Positions 1 to 7,889 of a DNA stretch of 38,286 nucleotides are shown here, piece by piece; position 1 is the stretch's first letter, and every line of letters starts with the position of its first letter. Made by a program: the position numbers and the translations under genes. Under the pieces are notes generated by a model that worked only from the letters and a program-made list of their open reading frames with translations, was not told where the DNA came from and did not search any database. The stretch is from an uncultured Oscillospiraceae bacterium (GTDB lineage: Bacteria; Bacillota; Clostridia; Oscillospirales; Acutalibacteraceae). The DNA is taken from contig USCI01000012.1 in assembly GCA_900553255.1 (NCBI GenBank), positions 1 to 38,286 of the forward strand, in the 5' to 3' direction.

Positions 1-34
1 CCCCCACCGCCTTTTGAAAAAGGCGGCCGAAAAC
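1..34 (-). repeat. dispersed hairpin repeat, copy A (partial)
   Basis: The first 34 bases carry a ccgccttt/aaaggcgg hairpin in a context that matches, in inverted orientation, bases 23431-23463 at all but about three positions. It probably continues to the left of the window. No coding potential is visible. It resembles the intergenic hairpin repeats common in Oscillospirales genomes; that comparison is from general knowledge, not a search. Confidence 0.6.
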
Positions 35-79
35 TTTTTGTGCGCTATTTTTTGCGAAACGACTTTTTTGACAGTCTGC

Positions 80-112
80 GGCCCGGAACGAGAGTTCCGG
101 GCCGGTTTTTTG
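80..112 (+). terminator. intrinsic terminator
   Basis: A perfect 10-bp stem (ggcccggaac / gttccgggcc) with a 4-nt gaga loop is followed on the plus strand by ggttttttt. It would end a plus-strand transcript entering from the left of the window. Bases 113-196 after it hold nothing I can identify. Confidence 0.75.
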
Positions 113-196
113 TATGGGCTATTTTTTACGGGACAGTTGCGTTGGCGGGGCTATTATGGGACGCGGGAAAACCGGTTTGTTTTGAATGGAGGCGCC

Positions 197-1768
197 TCAG
201 GCGCGCAGACGGAAGGTTTTGGGGGCAAACCGATAAACCAGGATACACGCCACAATGGAGTACAGCACGCAAAAGACAATGCACATGGCCCCGAATACCA
301 GCGTGGGCATCCGCACCTGCATCAGAAAAAAGCAGACAAAGTAGGTGGCGGACATCACCAGCTGATAGGTTCCGCTTTTCATTTCCGTTCCCGCATTGTA
401 GGGCTGCAGCAGGTAATAAATCGTCAGGTAGTGAACCGAGAAAAACAGGCTCATGCAGAGGATGGAGATAAAGAGTACGGCGTAATTGAGCGGGTTATCC
501 GTTCCCCCGGACGCGTACAGGATTACCGCCAGCCCTGCGCCGATGACCAGCGCCGGCAGCAGATTGATTTTCATGATTTCCCGCAGACGGATGCGGAACA
601 GCTTCAGCACCATTTCCGGCCGCTTGTAAAAGGAATAGGTCAACAGGCTGTGGTCACAGTTCATGAACAGGGCTTTGGTGAAGCCGGTTCCGCGGTTGAT
701 GGCATACATGATGAACACAAAATACGGCAGAAAGGTCATCATCAGTTCGTTGGTCTTCTCTTTGAACTGGGGCGCCAGATAAAAGACCAGAAGGATGCCG
801 AGGCACAGGAACAGGCAGACCGCCGCAATCTTTTTGGAGGAGCTCCAGAGGATTTTCCGGTGCCGCTTGATAAACAGTTCATTGAGGTATTCAAACCCTT
901 TGCGCTTGCTGGTGATACGGGTGTCTGTGCTGATGACCTTCTGGCTTTGCTTCCGGGAAATCTGCGCTACGCTGTCCATCTGATTCGTCAACCGGGCCAG
1001 CAGTTGCTGGTTGATTTCCCGGTAGCCGCGAAATCTCAGAATCTTCCACAGCCCAATAGCGCCTGCCGGAATAAAGATGATCAGCAGTACCGTGGTTACG
1101 ATTCCCGGTACGACAATTCCCGCCGCGGGCAGGCCATAGGCGGCCGCGAGCAGTAATCCCACAAGAAGCCAAAGATGCTTGCGCAGATGGTTCTCATTGT
1201 AGACGTAGCCGTGCTTCTCGTAGTCCCAGAGGGAAGAGGCCGCCACCGCCATTTTGAGGCCCGCCACCGAAAACGGAATCAGCAGGCATAGCCATAGAGG
1301 AATGCCCCTGCCGAGGCCAAACAAGAGGGAGAACGGAAGAAAGCCGATAATCACCTTCAGAATCGCATAGATATAGTTGACCAGCGTATACTCCCGGGCG
1401 TCCATCCGCATCAGGATCATCGCGTAGTATTTATCCTGTGTGGGATTGAACAGGCTGGTGTTCATAAAGGCGCCGATGACCGTCAAAAAGAGCAGGATAT
1501 GCAGATAGACCCCGTCGGCCGGTACATTTTCGTAAAACATCCCGATGCCGGCCACCATCGTGATGAAGTAAAGGAATTTTCCCAGAAAGACCGAAACAAC
1601 CTCCCACAGTACCGACAGGACGTTGGCGAAGATTTTCAGCCCCCGCACCCGGTACAGGGTTTCGGGCAGTATCCATTTCACGAGGGGGATCTGTTTGAGG
1701 GAATACAGGATCCCGTTAACGCGGTAGGTGTTTTTCAGGGAAAAGGAAATCCGAAGCGTTTTATTCAT
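197..1768 (-). CDS. ABC transporter membrane subunit (ABC-2-like exporter)
   Basis: A 523-residue multi-spanning membrane protein with about ten hydrophobic segments and long soluble loops, as in the large permeases of Firmicutes ATPase/permease pairs. The start is set at the ATG at 1768 (MNKTLRIS...), preceded by GGGAGGAAGGTC; it overlaps the ATPase stop by 8 nt, which indicates translational coupling. The reading frame is open for 34 codons upstream, but that part lies inside the ATPase gene and has no protein-like character. It is the last gene of the regulator-DUF2178-ATPase-permease operon. The substrate cannot be told from sequence; peptide, lipid or antimicrobial export is typical for this arrangement. 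Confidence 0.8.
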   Translation of the reverse strand: MNKTLRISFSLKNTYRVNGILYSLKQIPLVKWILPETLYRVRGLKIFANVLSVLWEVVSVFLGKFLYFITMVAGIGMFYENVPADGVYLHILLFLTVIGAFMNTSLFNPTQDKYYAMILMRMDAREYTLVNYIYAILKVIIGFLPFSLLFGLGRGIPLWLCLLIPFSVAGLKMAVAASSLWDYEKHGYVYNENHLRKHLWLLVGLLLAAAYGLPAAGIVVPGIVTTVLLIIFIPAGAIGLWKILRFRGYREINQQLLARLTNQMDSVAQISRKQSQKVISTDTRITSKRKGFEYLNELFIKRHRKILWSSSKKIAAVCLFLCLGILLVFYLAPQFKEKTNELMMTFLPYFVFIMYAINRGTGFTKALFMNCDHSLLTYSFYKRPEMVLKLFRIRLREIMKINLLPALVIGAGLAVILYASGGTDNPLNYAVLFISILCMSLFFSVHYLTIYYLLQPYNAGTEMKSGTYQLVMSATYFVCFFLMQVRMPTLVFGAMCIVFCVLYSIVACILVYRFAPKTFRLRA

Positions 1769-2468
1769 GACCTTCCTCCCGCAGGGCGGCGATGATTTTG
1801 TCCTTGAACTCCCGGTTGTCCAGATTGGATTTGTCGATCCGTTCGAGCACCCCGTGGTTGAGCAGCACAATCTCGTCGCACAGATCCAGCGCCAGATCCA
1901 TGATATGGGTGGAAAAGATGGTGATCCTGTCCTGCTTTAAAGAGCGCAGCAGCTGCTTCATCTCCTCGGCTACCACGACATCCAGGGAGGTCAGCGGTTC
2001 GTCCAGAAGCAGCAGGGGAGGCTGCGCGATGATGTTGATGAGCATCTGCATTTTGTTCTTCATACCGTGAGAGTAGTCCTTGAGAAGCTTATCCCGGTCC
2101 TCCGGCTCAATACTCATGTAGTCGAAGTATTCATCGATGGATTTCGGCTGCGCAATGCTTTTTTCATTGATGTCCAGAAAGAATTTCAAAAATTCCCGCC
2201 CGGTAAGGAATTCCGGGACGGTGGGGGTGGACAGGACATATCCGATATCCTCGGCCGCGGTTTCCCGCCGGTTTCCGTTTTCCTCCAGCCAGAAGCTGCC
2301 GCCGTCCGCCTTGATGTCCCGGTTCAGGCAGTTGAACAGGGTGGTCTTTCCTGCGCCGTTGCGCCCCAGAAGGCCATAGATCTTTCCGCTTTCAAAGGTG
2401 AAGCAGATATCCCGCAGGACTTCCTTTTTTTCGAAGTGTTTGGACAGGTGCTCGATGACAAAATCCAT
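1761..2468 (-). CDS. ABC transporter ATP-binding protein
   Basis: A 235-residue stand-alone ABC ATPase that would sit on the cytoplasmic face and power the membrane subunit encoded just downstream. Visible motifs are Walker A (GRNGAGKTT, about residues 36-44), a divergent signature (YSHGMKNKM, where LSGGQ is usual) and Walker B (LLLLDEPLTSLD). The divergent signature and short C-terminus are typical of the CcmA/YxlF-like group that pairs with ABC-2 permeases. The RBS GGAGG lies 8 nt before the ATG. The stop overlaps the start of the permease. Confidence 0.9.
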   Translation of the reverse strand: MDFVIEHLSKHFEKKEVLRDICFTFESGKIYGLLGRNGAGKTTLFNCLNRDIKADGGSFWLEENGNRRETAAEDIGYVLSTPTVPEFLTGREFLKFFLDINEKSIAQPKSIDEYFDYMSIEPEDRDKLLKDYSHGMKNKMQMLINIIAQPPLLLLDEPLTSLDVVVAEEMKQLLRSLKQDRITIFSTHIMDLALDLCDEIVLLNHGVLERIDKSNLDNREFKDKIIAALREEGHE

Positions 2469-2483
2469 GTGTTTTTCCTCCGC

Positions 2484-2909
2484 TTACATTTTACGTTGAT
2501 AATAGGCAATAAAGACAAAATCCACAACCGTTTTCAGCAGGAATACGCCCACCAGCGACAGGGTAATCCACAGCGGCGCATCCAAAAAGATTGCCACCCA
2601 GGCTCCCGCCATCAGCAGCCAGTGAAGGATTTCCCCGGAGACAGCCTGCGCTTTGCTGCGGATCAGTAGGTTTCGTTCATCCCTGGCCTCGATCGCATTC
2701 TGCTTCATAAGTTCCGGATCCTTTTCTTCCCATCGGCTGAACAGGTATTTCGAAAGGCCAAAGCCGAATAATCCGGCGCCTACACCGATCGCCGCACCGG
2801 TTTGTGTGTCATTCCAGATGCTTTGGAACGCCAGTTTTGAAACGACACCCAGCACCAGTCCGGCAATTGCCAAAGCCAGATACAGCTTTGTTTTTGTCCT
2901 CGCCTTCAA
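2484..2909 (-). CDS. DUF2178-like small membrane protein
   Basis: A 141-residue protein with four predicted membrane segments (about 8-28, 37-57, 93-112 and 113-137). Between segments 2 and 3 it carries a cytoplasmic ARDERNLLIRSKA stretch, the DERxxxIxxKA signature I associate with DUF2178-type proteins. Such proteins often sit between a small XRE regulator and an ABC transporter in Firmicutes, as here. The start overlaps the stop of the regulator by 4 nt (ATGA). Its function is unknown; a role in sensing or in the transporter complex is inference. Confidence 0.75.
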   Translation of the reverse strand: MKARTKTKLYLALAIAGLVLGVVSKLAFQSIWNDTQTGAAIGVGAGLFGFGLSKYLFSRWEEKDPELMKQNAIEARDERNLLIRSKAQAVSGEILHWLLMAGAWVAIFLDAPLWITLSLVGVFLLKTVVDFVFIAYYQRKM

Positions 2910-3109
2910 TGTTCTTCCTCCTCGTAAATAAAGATTTCCTCTATCGTCATGTGGAAATACCGGGCGATTTTAAAGGCCAAGACAATCGAAGGATTATACC
3001 GCCCGTTTTCCAGTGAGCCGATGGTCTGCCGGGAGACTTCCAGGGCGCTCGCCAGGTCTTCCTGCCGGATGCCGCGGCTTTTTCGGATCTCCTCCAAGCG
3101 GTTGCGCAT
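2906..3109 (-). CDS. XRE-family helix-turn-helix regulator
   Basis: A 67-residue protein that is essentially one Cro/C1-type HTH (RQEDLASALEVSRQTIGSLE, about residues 19-38) with the usual LAFKIARYF helix and an acidic tail. Proteins of this size and type (YozG-like) repress their own operon and the adjoining transporter genes. It is the first gene after the promoter at 3163-3190. Its stop overlaps the next start by 4 nt, so all four genes are read as one unit. Repeated boxes around the promoter are plausible autoregulatory operators. Confidence 0.9.
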   Translation of the reverse strand: MRNRLEEIRKSRGIRQEDLASALEVSRQTIGSLENGRYNPSIVLAFKIARYFHMTIEEIFIYEEEEH

Positions 3110-3140
3110 AAGACTCCCTCCCGTTCATGATATGGAATAT

Positions 3141-3204
3141 GGAAAGTTTGCTTTCCGTATCCATTATAGCGATCCGCCGATAAATGTCAAGTAAACTTTC
3201 CGTA
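3141..3204. promoter_or_regulatory. candidate XRE operator boxes
   Basis: On the minus strand TACGGAAAG occurs at 3204-3196, just upstream of the -35, and at 3159-3151, just downstream of the -10, 45 bp apart. The second copy is part of the inverted repeat GGAAAG-N4-CTTTCC (3141-3156). Placement on both sides of the promoter suits autorepression by the XRE protein. The sites are seen directly; the binding is inference. Confidence 0.5.
3163..3190 (-). promoter_or_regulatory. sigma-A promoter of the XRE/ABC operon
   Basis: Read on the minus strand: TTGACA (3190-3185), a 16-bp spacer, and TATAAT (3168-3163). Both hexamers match consensus. The regulator's ATG lies about 50 nt downstream. Confidence 0.85.
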
Positions 3205-3250
3205 AAATAGGGGGAATAGGAGGCACCCGTTCGGGTGCCTCCTATTCCCC
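3204..3250 (-). terminator. long perfect hairpin terminator after the transglycosylase gene
   Basis: An 18-bp perfect stem (3211-3228 with 3233-3250) and a 4-nt loop are followed on the minus strand by ctatttta. The stem includes the last codons of the transglycosylase gene, whose stop is at 3242-3244. It separates the 3242-10560 block from the promoter of the XRE operon. Confidence 0.75.
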
Positions 3251-3964
3251 TTCTGCGAAGATCCGGTCCGCTTCCTCCTGGGAAAGGGCTTTGCATTTCA
3301 CCATCCTGTCGAGAACCTGCTTCATGCGCTGTCGGGCCAGTTCCGGGCTGGTATCCGGCGAATAGGCTGACGGGGCGTTCGGAAGGCCGGCGAGCATGAC
3401 CGCCTCGTAATCGCTCAGTTCGGACGGGGATTTTCCAAAATAGCCCTCGGCCGCGTCGCGGATGCCGTAGTACCCGCTGCCGAAATAGATGGAGTTGACG
3501 TACAGCGCAAAAATATCTTCCTTGCTGTACTCCTTTTCCAGGCTCCAGGCGGCAAAGACCTCTGCAAACTTGCGTTCCAGCTTTTTCTCCTGAGTAAAAT
3601 ACGTGTTCTTCATCAGCTGCTGGGTTATGGTGCTGCCGCCTTCGGCGAAGGACCAGGCCCTCAGGTTGTTCCAGGCCGCCCGGACGATTGCCAGGTAATC
3701 CACGCCGTGATGGTCCCAGAAACGCTTGTCTTCTACCGAAACCACAGCGTTTACATAGATCTCCGGCAGTTCGTCAAATTCCGTAAAGCCGTCCCTGCTG
3801 CGGATGGATTCCACCATTTCATCCATGGGAGTTTCCTCTGTCGCATCCCGGTACAGGGTATACCCTTTGATGCCGAAATACGCTCCCCCGATCATCAGCA
3901 GCACCAGCAGGAGGGAAACCAGGGAGAGCAGCAGCTTAAAAAAGCCCCGGATGATGGTTTTCAA
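3242..3964 (-). CDS. mtgA: monofunctional peptidoglycan glycosyltransferase (GT51)
   Basis: A 240-residue type II membrane protein that polymerises lipid II into glycan strands at the outer face of the membrane. An N-terminal anchor (about residues 9-31) is followed by one GT51 domain. The motifs are EDKRFWDHHG with catalytic Glu78, GGSTITQQLMKN (109-120), and RKFAEVFAAWSLE with Glu135. There is no transpeptidase domain, so it is the monofunctional type rather than a class A PBP. The start codon is TTG at 3964, preceded by GGGAGGAATAGCGG; no ATG fits. It is the last gene of the collinear series with the lipoprotein and Bce-like genes, 27 nt after a small membrane ORF. Linkage to that envelope-stress block is uncommon in my experience. 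Confidence 0.88.
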   Translation of the reverse strand: MKTIIRGFFKLLLSLVSLLLVLLMIGGAYFGIKGYTLYRDATEETPMDEMVESIRSRDGFTEFDELPEIYVNAVVSVEDKRFWDHHGVDYLAIVRAAWNNLRAWSFAEGGSTITQQLMKNTYFTQEKKLERKFAEVFAAWSLEKEYSKEDIFALYVNSIYFGSGYYGIRDAAEGYFGKSPSELSDYEAVMLAGLPNAPSAYSPDTSPELARQRMKQVLDRMVKCKALSQEEADRIFAEGE

Positions 3965-3991
3965 CCGCTATTCCTCCCTTCTGCCTGGTTT

Positions 3992-4108
3992 TCATTTCTG
4001 TTTCCTTTTCCGGACGGTTAAGAAAGCGATTCCGCCCGCTATTGCAGCTCCCACCACGAGGAAGAGGGGAAGCCGCCGCGCCGCATTCTGGCAAATATTT
4101 TTTGGCAT
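3992..4108 (-). CDS. 38-residue putative membrane peptide
   Basis: A short open frame starting at the ATG at 4108, two bases after the stop of the preceding gene, with AAAGGAG about 10 nt upstream. It encodes a basic N-terminus, one hydrophobic stretch (LPLFLVVGAAIAGGIAFLTV) and a very basic KRK-rich tail, the pattern of a single-span membrane peptide. I do not recognise a family. The tight spacing and good RBS favour translation, but there is no homology evidence. Confidence 0.45.
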   Translation of the reverse strand: MPKNICQNAARRLPLFLVVGAAIAGGIAFLTVRKRKQK

Positions 4109-4109
4109 A

Positions 4110-4268
4110 TCACTGCGCTCCTTTCTGTTCCCAATACGCGGTTATCCGATCGGTAGCAGCCCATATTCCGCTGATCAGCAGGAACAGGATGCCGGCCGGA
4201 ATGGCGAGCAGGCCGACGGCAACCCAGCTGATGCCGGTTACCAAACGGCTCAGCCATTTATACACCAT
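4110..4268 (-). CDS. small membrane protein of unknown function
   Basis: A 52-residue protein with one long hydrophobic region (ISWVAVGLLAIPAGILFLLI) and a short charged tail. The chosen start is the ATG at 4268, with AAAGAGGTG about 10 nt upstream. An alternative ATG at 4343 overlaps the lipoprotein stop (TGATG) and would add 25 Arg/Cys-rich residues that do not look like a protein domain, although that overlap could support coupling. It lies between the lipoprotein and a second tiny membrane ORF, so it may be part of a small envelope complex. The function is unknown. Confidence 0.55.
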   Translation of the reverse strand: MVYKWLSRLVTGISWVAVGLLAIPAGILFLLISGIWAATDRITAYWEQKGAQ

Positions 4269-4342
4269 ACGTTTTCGGCACCTCTTTTCCCTGGGCACAT
4301 GCAGCCGTGTCATCCGGCGGCGGCTGCACAACTCTCCATCCA

Positions 4343-4840
4343 TCAGCGCGCCTCCTGTCCGGATGCATCGGGGACATATTCGGCATGCAGCACGATATCC
4401 CCGCAGAAATCTTCATAATCCACCATGATATAGTTGCCGCCGCCGGAGCAATGGAGCGTAACGGCAAAGCTGCCGTCTTCCCGCAGCTGCGGTTCCGTCA
4501 CCAGCTCGTTTTGCCGGATGCGCACCACCGCGCTGCCGGACTTGGTGCGGACGGTACCGGATACATGGAGCGTCCTCGCCTCGACCGAGCCGCCGCCGAA
4601 CACGACATCCCTTCCCGTTTTTCCGCCGCATTCCGCCCGGTAATCGCCGGTATACTCGTCATCACAGGTTCGCTCGCCGATCAGTTCCCGGTCATCGGTG
4701 ATCTGGGACCGGCCGATCTGTGCGGCAGCGCTGTCGAGCCGGTGAAGGATTGCTTCCGGCTTCACCTCCTGACGGCTGCAGGAGGTGAAGCTGAATAGCG
4801 TACCCAAAAGCAGCAGAAAACAGATCATGCCTTTTTTCAT
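4343..4840 (-). CDS. lipoprotein of unknown function
   Basis: A 165-residue protein with a signal peptide and lipobox ending at Cys21 (FSFTSC), so it is expected to be anchored on the outer leaflet. The mature part is rich in beta-strand-like, Gly/Asp-containing sequence with several Cys residues and no domain I can name. The start overlaps the permease stop by 4 nt (ATGA), so it is almost certainly co-translated with the Bce-like transporter. Accessory lipoproteins are not a standard part of BceAB systems; an auxiliary sensing or drug-binding role is inference. Confidence 0.75.
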   Translation of the reverse strand: MKKGMICFLLLLGTLFSFTSCSRQEVKPEAILHRLDSAAAQIGRSQITDDRELIGERTCDDEYTGDYRAECGGKTGRDVVFGGGSVEARTLHVSGTVRTKSGSAVVRIRQNELVTEPQLREDGSFAVTLHCSGGGNYIMVDYEDFCGDIVLHAEYVPDASGQEAR

Positions 4841-6891
4841 TCGTCTTCCCTCCGCATGCCGCTGACTATGGAGAAGTAGGAGCGGGAGGTGACACGGTAG
4901 ACCAGCACATAAAACAGCGCAAAGATCAAATAGCAGCCCGCGGTAACCAAAAGCAGCAGTTGTCCGTTTGTCAGGTTAAATAAGAGCAGCAGCTTCCGGA
5001 TCAGCGGGAATGCGAACGCCAGATGGACGCCGGCCGTAATCAGCGGCAGGAAGAAGACCGTCAGGATCTGGGAATTGATGCTCCGGCGGATTTCCTTTTT
5101 CGTCATGCCCACCTTCTGCATGATGGCGAACCGCGCCTGATCCTCGTAGCCTTCGGACACCTGCTTGTAGTAGATGATCAGCACTGCGGCGAAGATAAAC
5201 ACGATGCCCAGCAGGATCCCCAGGAAGAACAGGCCGCCGTACAGCCCGTAAAAGCCGGCACGCTCCTTGGCGACCCCCTCGAGCAGCACGTGGAAGAATT
5301 TTCCCTCGCCGATGCCTTCCTCCATCTGCGACAGCGACGAAGACAACTGCTCGTGGATTTGTATCTGGGTATCGTCATCGCAGGGAAGATCGAAGCCATA
5401 GATCCACCGCAGGTTGACCACATTCCCCGTCTCATTCTCTGTTTCCATAAGCGGCCGGACGATTTCGTCAAAATTCGGCACAAACAGGTACATGGTGGGG
5501 ATGATCTGCATGGCGTCCACCCCGTTGTCCACAAAGCTTTCTACCTGCTTTTTCACCGTCAGCGGAGCGCCATCGCCAAAGGCAATGGTCGGCTGCGTAT
5601 ACTGCTGCTCCTTTGTGGTGAAAACCATCGCTTCCCCGGGCGCCAGCGCTTCTTCGGTCCCCATCAGGCGGTTATAGTCCTCCAGCGGGACGACAAAAAC
5701 CTGCCACATATTGGTGACCTCGCTGAGCTGATTGACCGAATCCGGGAGCTCCAGCATGAGCGTATTGCCCTGCAGATACCCGCCAAAATCCGCATACCGG
5801 TAATCCAGGGTGTTTTCCGGAGCTGCGCCGTGTTCCCGGCTGACCTCCTCTGCCAGCGCCTTTACCTGCTCCTTATAGTCGGAATTCAGCATTTCCAGAC
5901 TGCTGACCGTGGCGTTCAGGTTGATATTCCGCGGGTATCGTGTACGCAGGCTGTCCTCTGCCCCGATATACAGGCACACGGTGGACGACACCATCACAAG
6001 CACCATGGTGCAGAGGATGCAGATGGAGGCAAGCCCGGCGCCGTTTCGTTTCATGCGGTAAACCATGGACGAGATGGAAACAAAGTGGTTGGTCTTGTAA
6101 TAATAGCTTTTTTTCTTCTGCAGCAGGCGGCACAGCGCCACCGAACCCGCGATAAACAGCAGGTAGGAGGCGACGATGACCATAACCACCGCCACAAAGA
6201 ACCAGATCATTGCGGAAATCGGATCCTCAATGGAAACCGCGAGGTAGTATGCGGCCGCAAGGATGACCGCTCCGAGCACAGCCACCAGCCAGTTGGCTTT
6301 CGGCGGTTTTTCCCCTGTGTTTTCGCTGTGCAGCAGTTCAATGGGGTTGGTCATATGGATCTGCCGCAGGGCGTTGAGCAGGATCAGCGCGAAAATCACG
6401 AGGAACACAATCACCGTCTGATAGAGGGAAGAGAAGCCGACGGAAAAGGTGAAGCTGGCCGTGCCGCCGAGGATTTTCACCATACCCAGCTCGACGAACT
6501 TGGAAAACAGGATGCCGAAAAACAAACCGCTGAGCAGGGTAATGCCGGCAATAATCAGGGTTTCCCAGCACAGCACCAGAGCCAGGTTCCTCTTGCCCAT
6601 GCCCAGAATGTTATACAGGCCGAATTCCTTTTTCCGCCGGCGGATCAGAAACGAGTTGGTGTAAAACAGAAAGATCAGTGCGAACACGCACAGTACGCCG
6701 AAGCCGAGTCCCAAAAAGCCCTGCATCGTTGTTCCGCCGGGAATATTTGCAAAAGTGGGGCTGCTTCCCAGGAAGGAAACAATGTAGCACATCATCACCA
6801 TCCCCATGCAGGTCAGCATATAGGGGATGTACAGCCTTTTGTTTTTCCGGATTCCCGTCCAGGCGAGTTTCCGGTAGAATCCTTTCCTCAT
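4837..6891 (-). CDS. BceB-like FtsX-family ABC transporter permease
   Basis: A 684-residue permease with the layout of the bacitracin/lantibiotic-resistance permeases BceB/VraG. The N-terminal segment begins at residue 17, FtsX-type domains sit at both ends, and a roughly 200-residue extracytoplasmic region (about residues 315-520) lies between the middle membrane segments. In the family this domain contacts the peptide antibiotic-lipid II cycle intermediate, and the transporter also acts as sensor for the BceS kinase. The start overlaps the ATPase stop by 4 nt. Length and architecture are normal, with no frameshift. The specific drug cannot be predicted. Confidence 0.87.
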   Translation of the reverse strand: MRKGFYRKLAWTGIRKNKRLYIPYMLTCMGMVMMCYIVSFLGSSPTFANIPGGTTMQGFLGLGFGVLCVFALIFLFYTNSFLIRRRKKEFGLYNILGMGKRNLALVLCWETLIIAGITLLSGLFFGILFSKFVELGMVKILGGTASFTFSVGFSSLYQTVIVFLVIFALILLNALRQIHMTNPIELLHSENTGEKPPKANWLVAVLGAVILAAAYYLAVSIEDPISAMIWFFVAVVMVIVASYLLFIAGSVALCRLLQKKKSYYYKTNHFVSISSMVYRMKRNGAGLASICILCTMVLVMVSSTVCLYIGAEDSLRTRYPRNINLNATVSSLEMLNSDYKEQVKALAEEVSREHGAAPENTLDYRYADFGGYLQGNTLMLELPDSVNQLSEVTNMWQVFVVPLEDYNRLMGTEEALAPGEAMVFTTKEQQYTQPTIAFGDGAPLTVKKQVESFVDNGVDAMQIIPTMYLFVPNFDEIVRPLMETENETGNVVNLRWIYGFDLPCDDDTQIQIHEQLSSSLSQMEEGIGEGKFFHVLLEGVAKERAGFYGLYGGLFFLGILLGIVFIFAAVLIIYYKQVSEGYEDQARFAIMQKVGMTKKEIRRSINSQILTVFFLPLITAGVHLAFAFPLIRKLLLLFNLTNGQLLLLVTAGCYLIFALFYVLVYRVTSRSYFSIVSGMRREDE

Positions 6892-7652
6892 CTTCTGTCA
6901 CCGCCTGTTGCCAGCATGGTCAAGGTATCGGCGATTTTCTGGTACAGCGCCTCGTTGGTGCTGTTGCCCCGATAAATCTGATGGAATACCTCGCCGTCCT
7001 TGATGAAAAGCACCCGCCCCGCATGGCTGGCCGCCTTTACGGAATGGGTCACCATCAGGATGGTCTGTCCGCCCTGATTGATTTCCCGGAACAGCCGCAG
7101 CAGCTCGTCGGTCGACCTGGAATCCAGCGCGCCGGTGGGCTCGTCCGCCAGAACCAGCCGGGGTGCGGTGATCAGCGCCCGCGCCACGGCCGCCCGCTGC
7201 TTCTGGCCGCCGGACACTTCATAGGGATATTTTTTCAGAATCTCGGTGATGCCCAGCTGCCGTGCAATCGGCGTCAGCCGCTGTTTCATTTCCGGATAGC
7301 TTTTTCCCGCCAGAACCATCGGCAGATAGATGTTGTCCTCGAGGGAAAAGGTATCCAGCAGATTGAAATCCTGAAACACAAACCCCAGGTTATCCCGCCG
7401 GAAATCGGCGATTTGGGATTCCTTGATTTTGGACATATCCTTCCCGTCGAGCCGTACGGTGCCGCCGGTGGGCCGGTCCAGCGCGGCCAGGATATTCAGC
7501 AGCGTGGTCTTGCCGGACCCGGACTCGCCCATAATGGCGACGTACTCGCCCTCCTCCACGCTGAAGGTGACATTTTTCAGCGCCTCCACCTTGTTTCCGC
7601 CAAAGCGGGTGGTATAGACCTTCTTCAGGCCGCTGACTTCCAATATACTCAT
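6888..7652 (-). CDS. BceA-like ABC transporter ATP-binding protein
   Basis: A 254-residue ATPase of the MacB/LolD/BceA group, partner of the permease just downstream. It shows Walker A GESGSGKTT (about residues 42-50), signature VSGGQKQR, Walker B LVLADEPTG and the switch histidine in MVTHS. The ATG at 7652 follows GGGAGGAATGCAACG. A 237-nt gap with its own promoter-like element and repeated TTACA boxes precedes it, so it can be expressed separately from the regulator-kinase-APH genes, probably under control of the response regulator. Confidence 0.9.
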   Translation of the reverse strand: MSILEVSGLKKVYTTRFGGNKVEALKNVTFSVEEGEYVAIMGESGSGKTTLLNILAALDRPTGGTVRLDGKDMSKIKESQIADFRRDNLGFVFQDFNLLDTFSLEDNIYLPMVLAGKSYPEMKQRLTPIARQLGITEILKKYPYEVSGGQKQRAAVARALITAPRLVLADEPTGALDSRSTDELLRLFREINQGGQTILMVTHSVKAASHAGRVLFIKDGEVFHQIYRGNSTNEALYQKIADTLTMLATGGDRR

Positions 7653-7699
7653 CGTTGCATTCCTCCCGGCTGCCTCGCAGCTCGTGTTCTTGTGGTTTT

Positions 7700-7728
7700 A
7701 TTGTAGCAAAAAGGAAAATGCCCCGCCA
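7700..7728 (-). promoter_or_regulatory. weak promoter before the BceA-like gene
   Basis: On the minus strand a good -10, TACAAT (7705-7700), has no recognisable -35 at 17 bp. That is typical of promoters that need an activator. A palindrome and TTACA repeats sit about 40-60 bp further upstream. Confidence 0.5.
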
Positions 7729-7739
7729 TCGATTCGGCT

Positions 7740-7777
7740 TACATTTTCCGGCCGGCTTCTTACAGTTTCGTAAGAAG
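7740..7777. promoter_or_regulatory. candidate BceR-type binding boxes
   Basis: CTTCTTAC-N6-GTAAGAAG (7756-7777) is a perfect 8-bp inverted repeat. In addition TTACAtTTT (7740-7748) and TTACAgTTT (7761-7769) are direct repeats 21 bp apart, about two helical turns. BceR/PsdR-type regulators are known to bind TnACA...TGTnA-like repeats upstream of their transporter genes. Identity as the binding site of the regulator at 9889-10560 is inference. Confidence 0.5.
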
Positions 7778-7824
7778 TTCGGGACAGCCCGCAGAAAAGT
7801 CCGGCCGAAAGGGGATGACAGCAC

Positions 7825-7865
7825 AACCGGCGGTATGCGCCCGGAAGGGCAGCATACCGCCGGTT
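7825..7865. terminator. strong hairpin between APH and transporter genes
   Basis: A 14-bp perfect stem (7825-7838 / 7852-7865) is topped by a second gccc-ggaa-gggc hairpin. The U-tract (ttttt) is on the plus-strand side; in the minus direction, in which the neighbours are read, only ttgtg follows. It may act as a partial terminator or mRNA-stabilising structure separating the kinase/APH transcript from the transporter transcript. Confidence 0.5.
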
Positions 7866-7889
7866 TTTCGCCAAGAATCCGGGTGCTGT

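Noticed and set aside
5023..6975. A 650-codon plus-strand open frame opposite the BceB-like permease
   Set aside because: His/Gln/Asp-rich antisense translation with no domain; the permease on the minus strand is clear.
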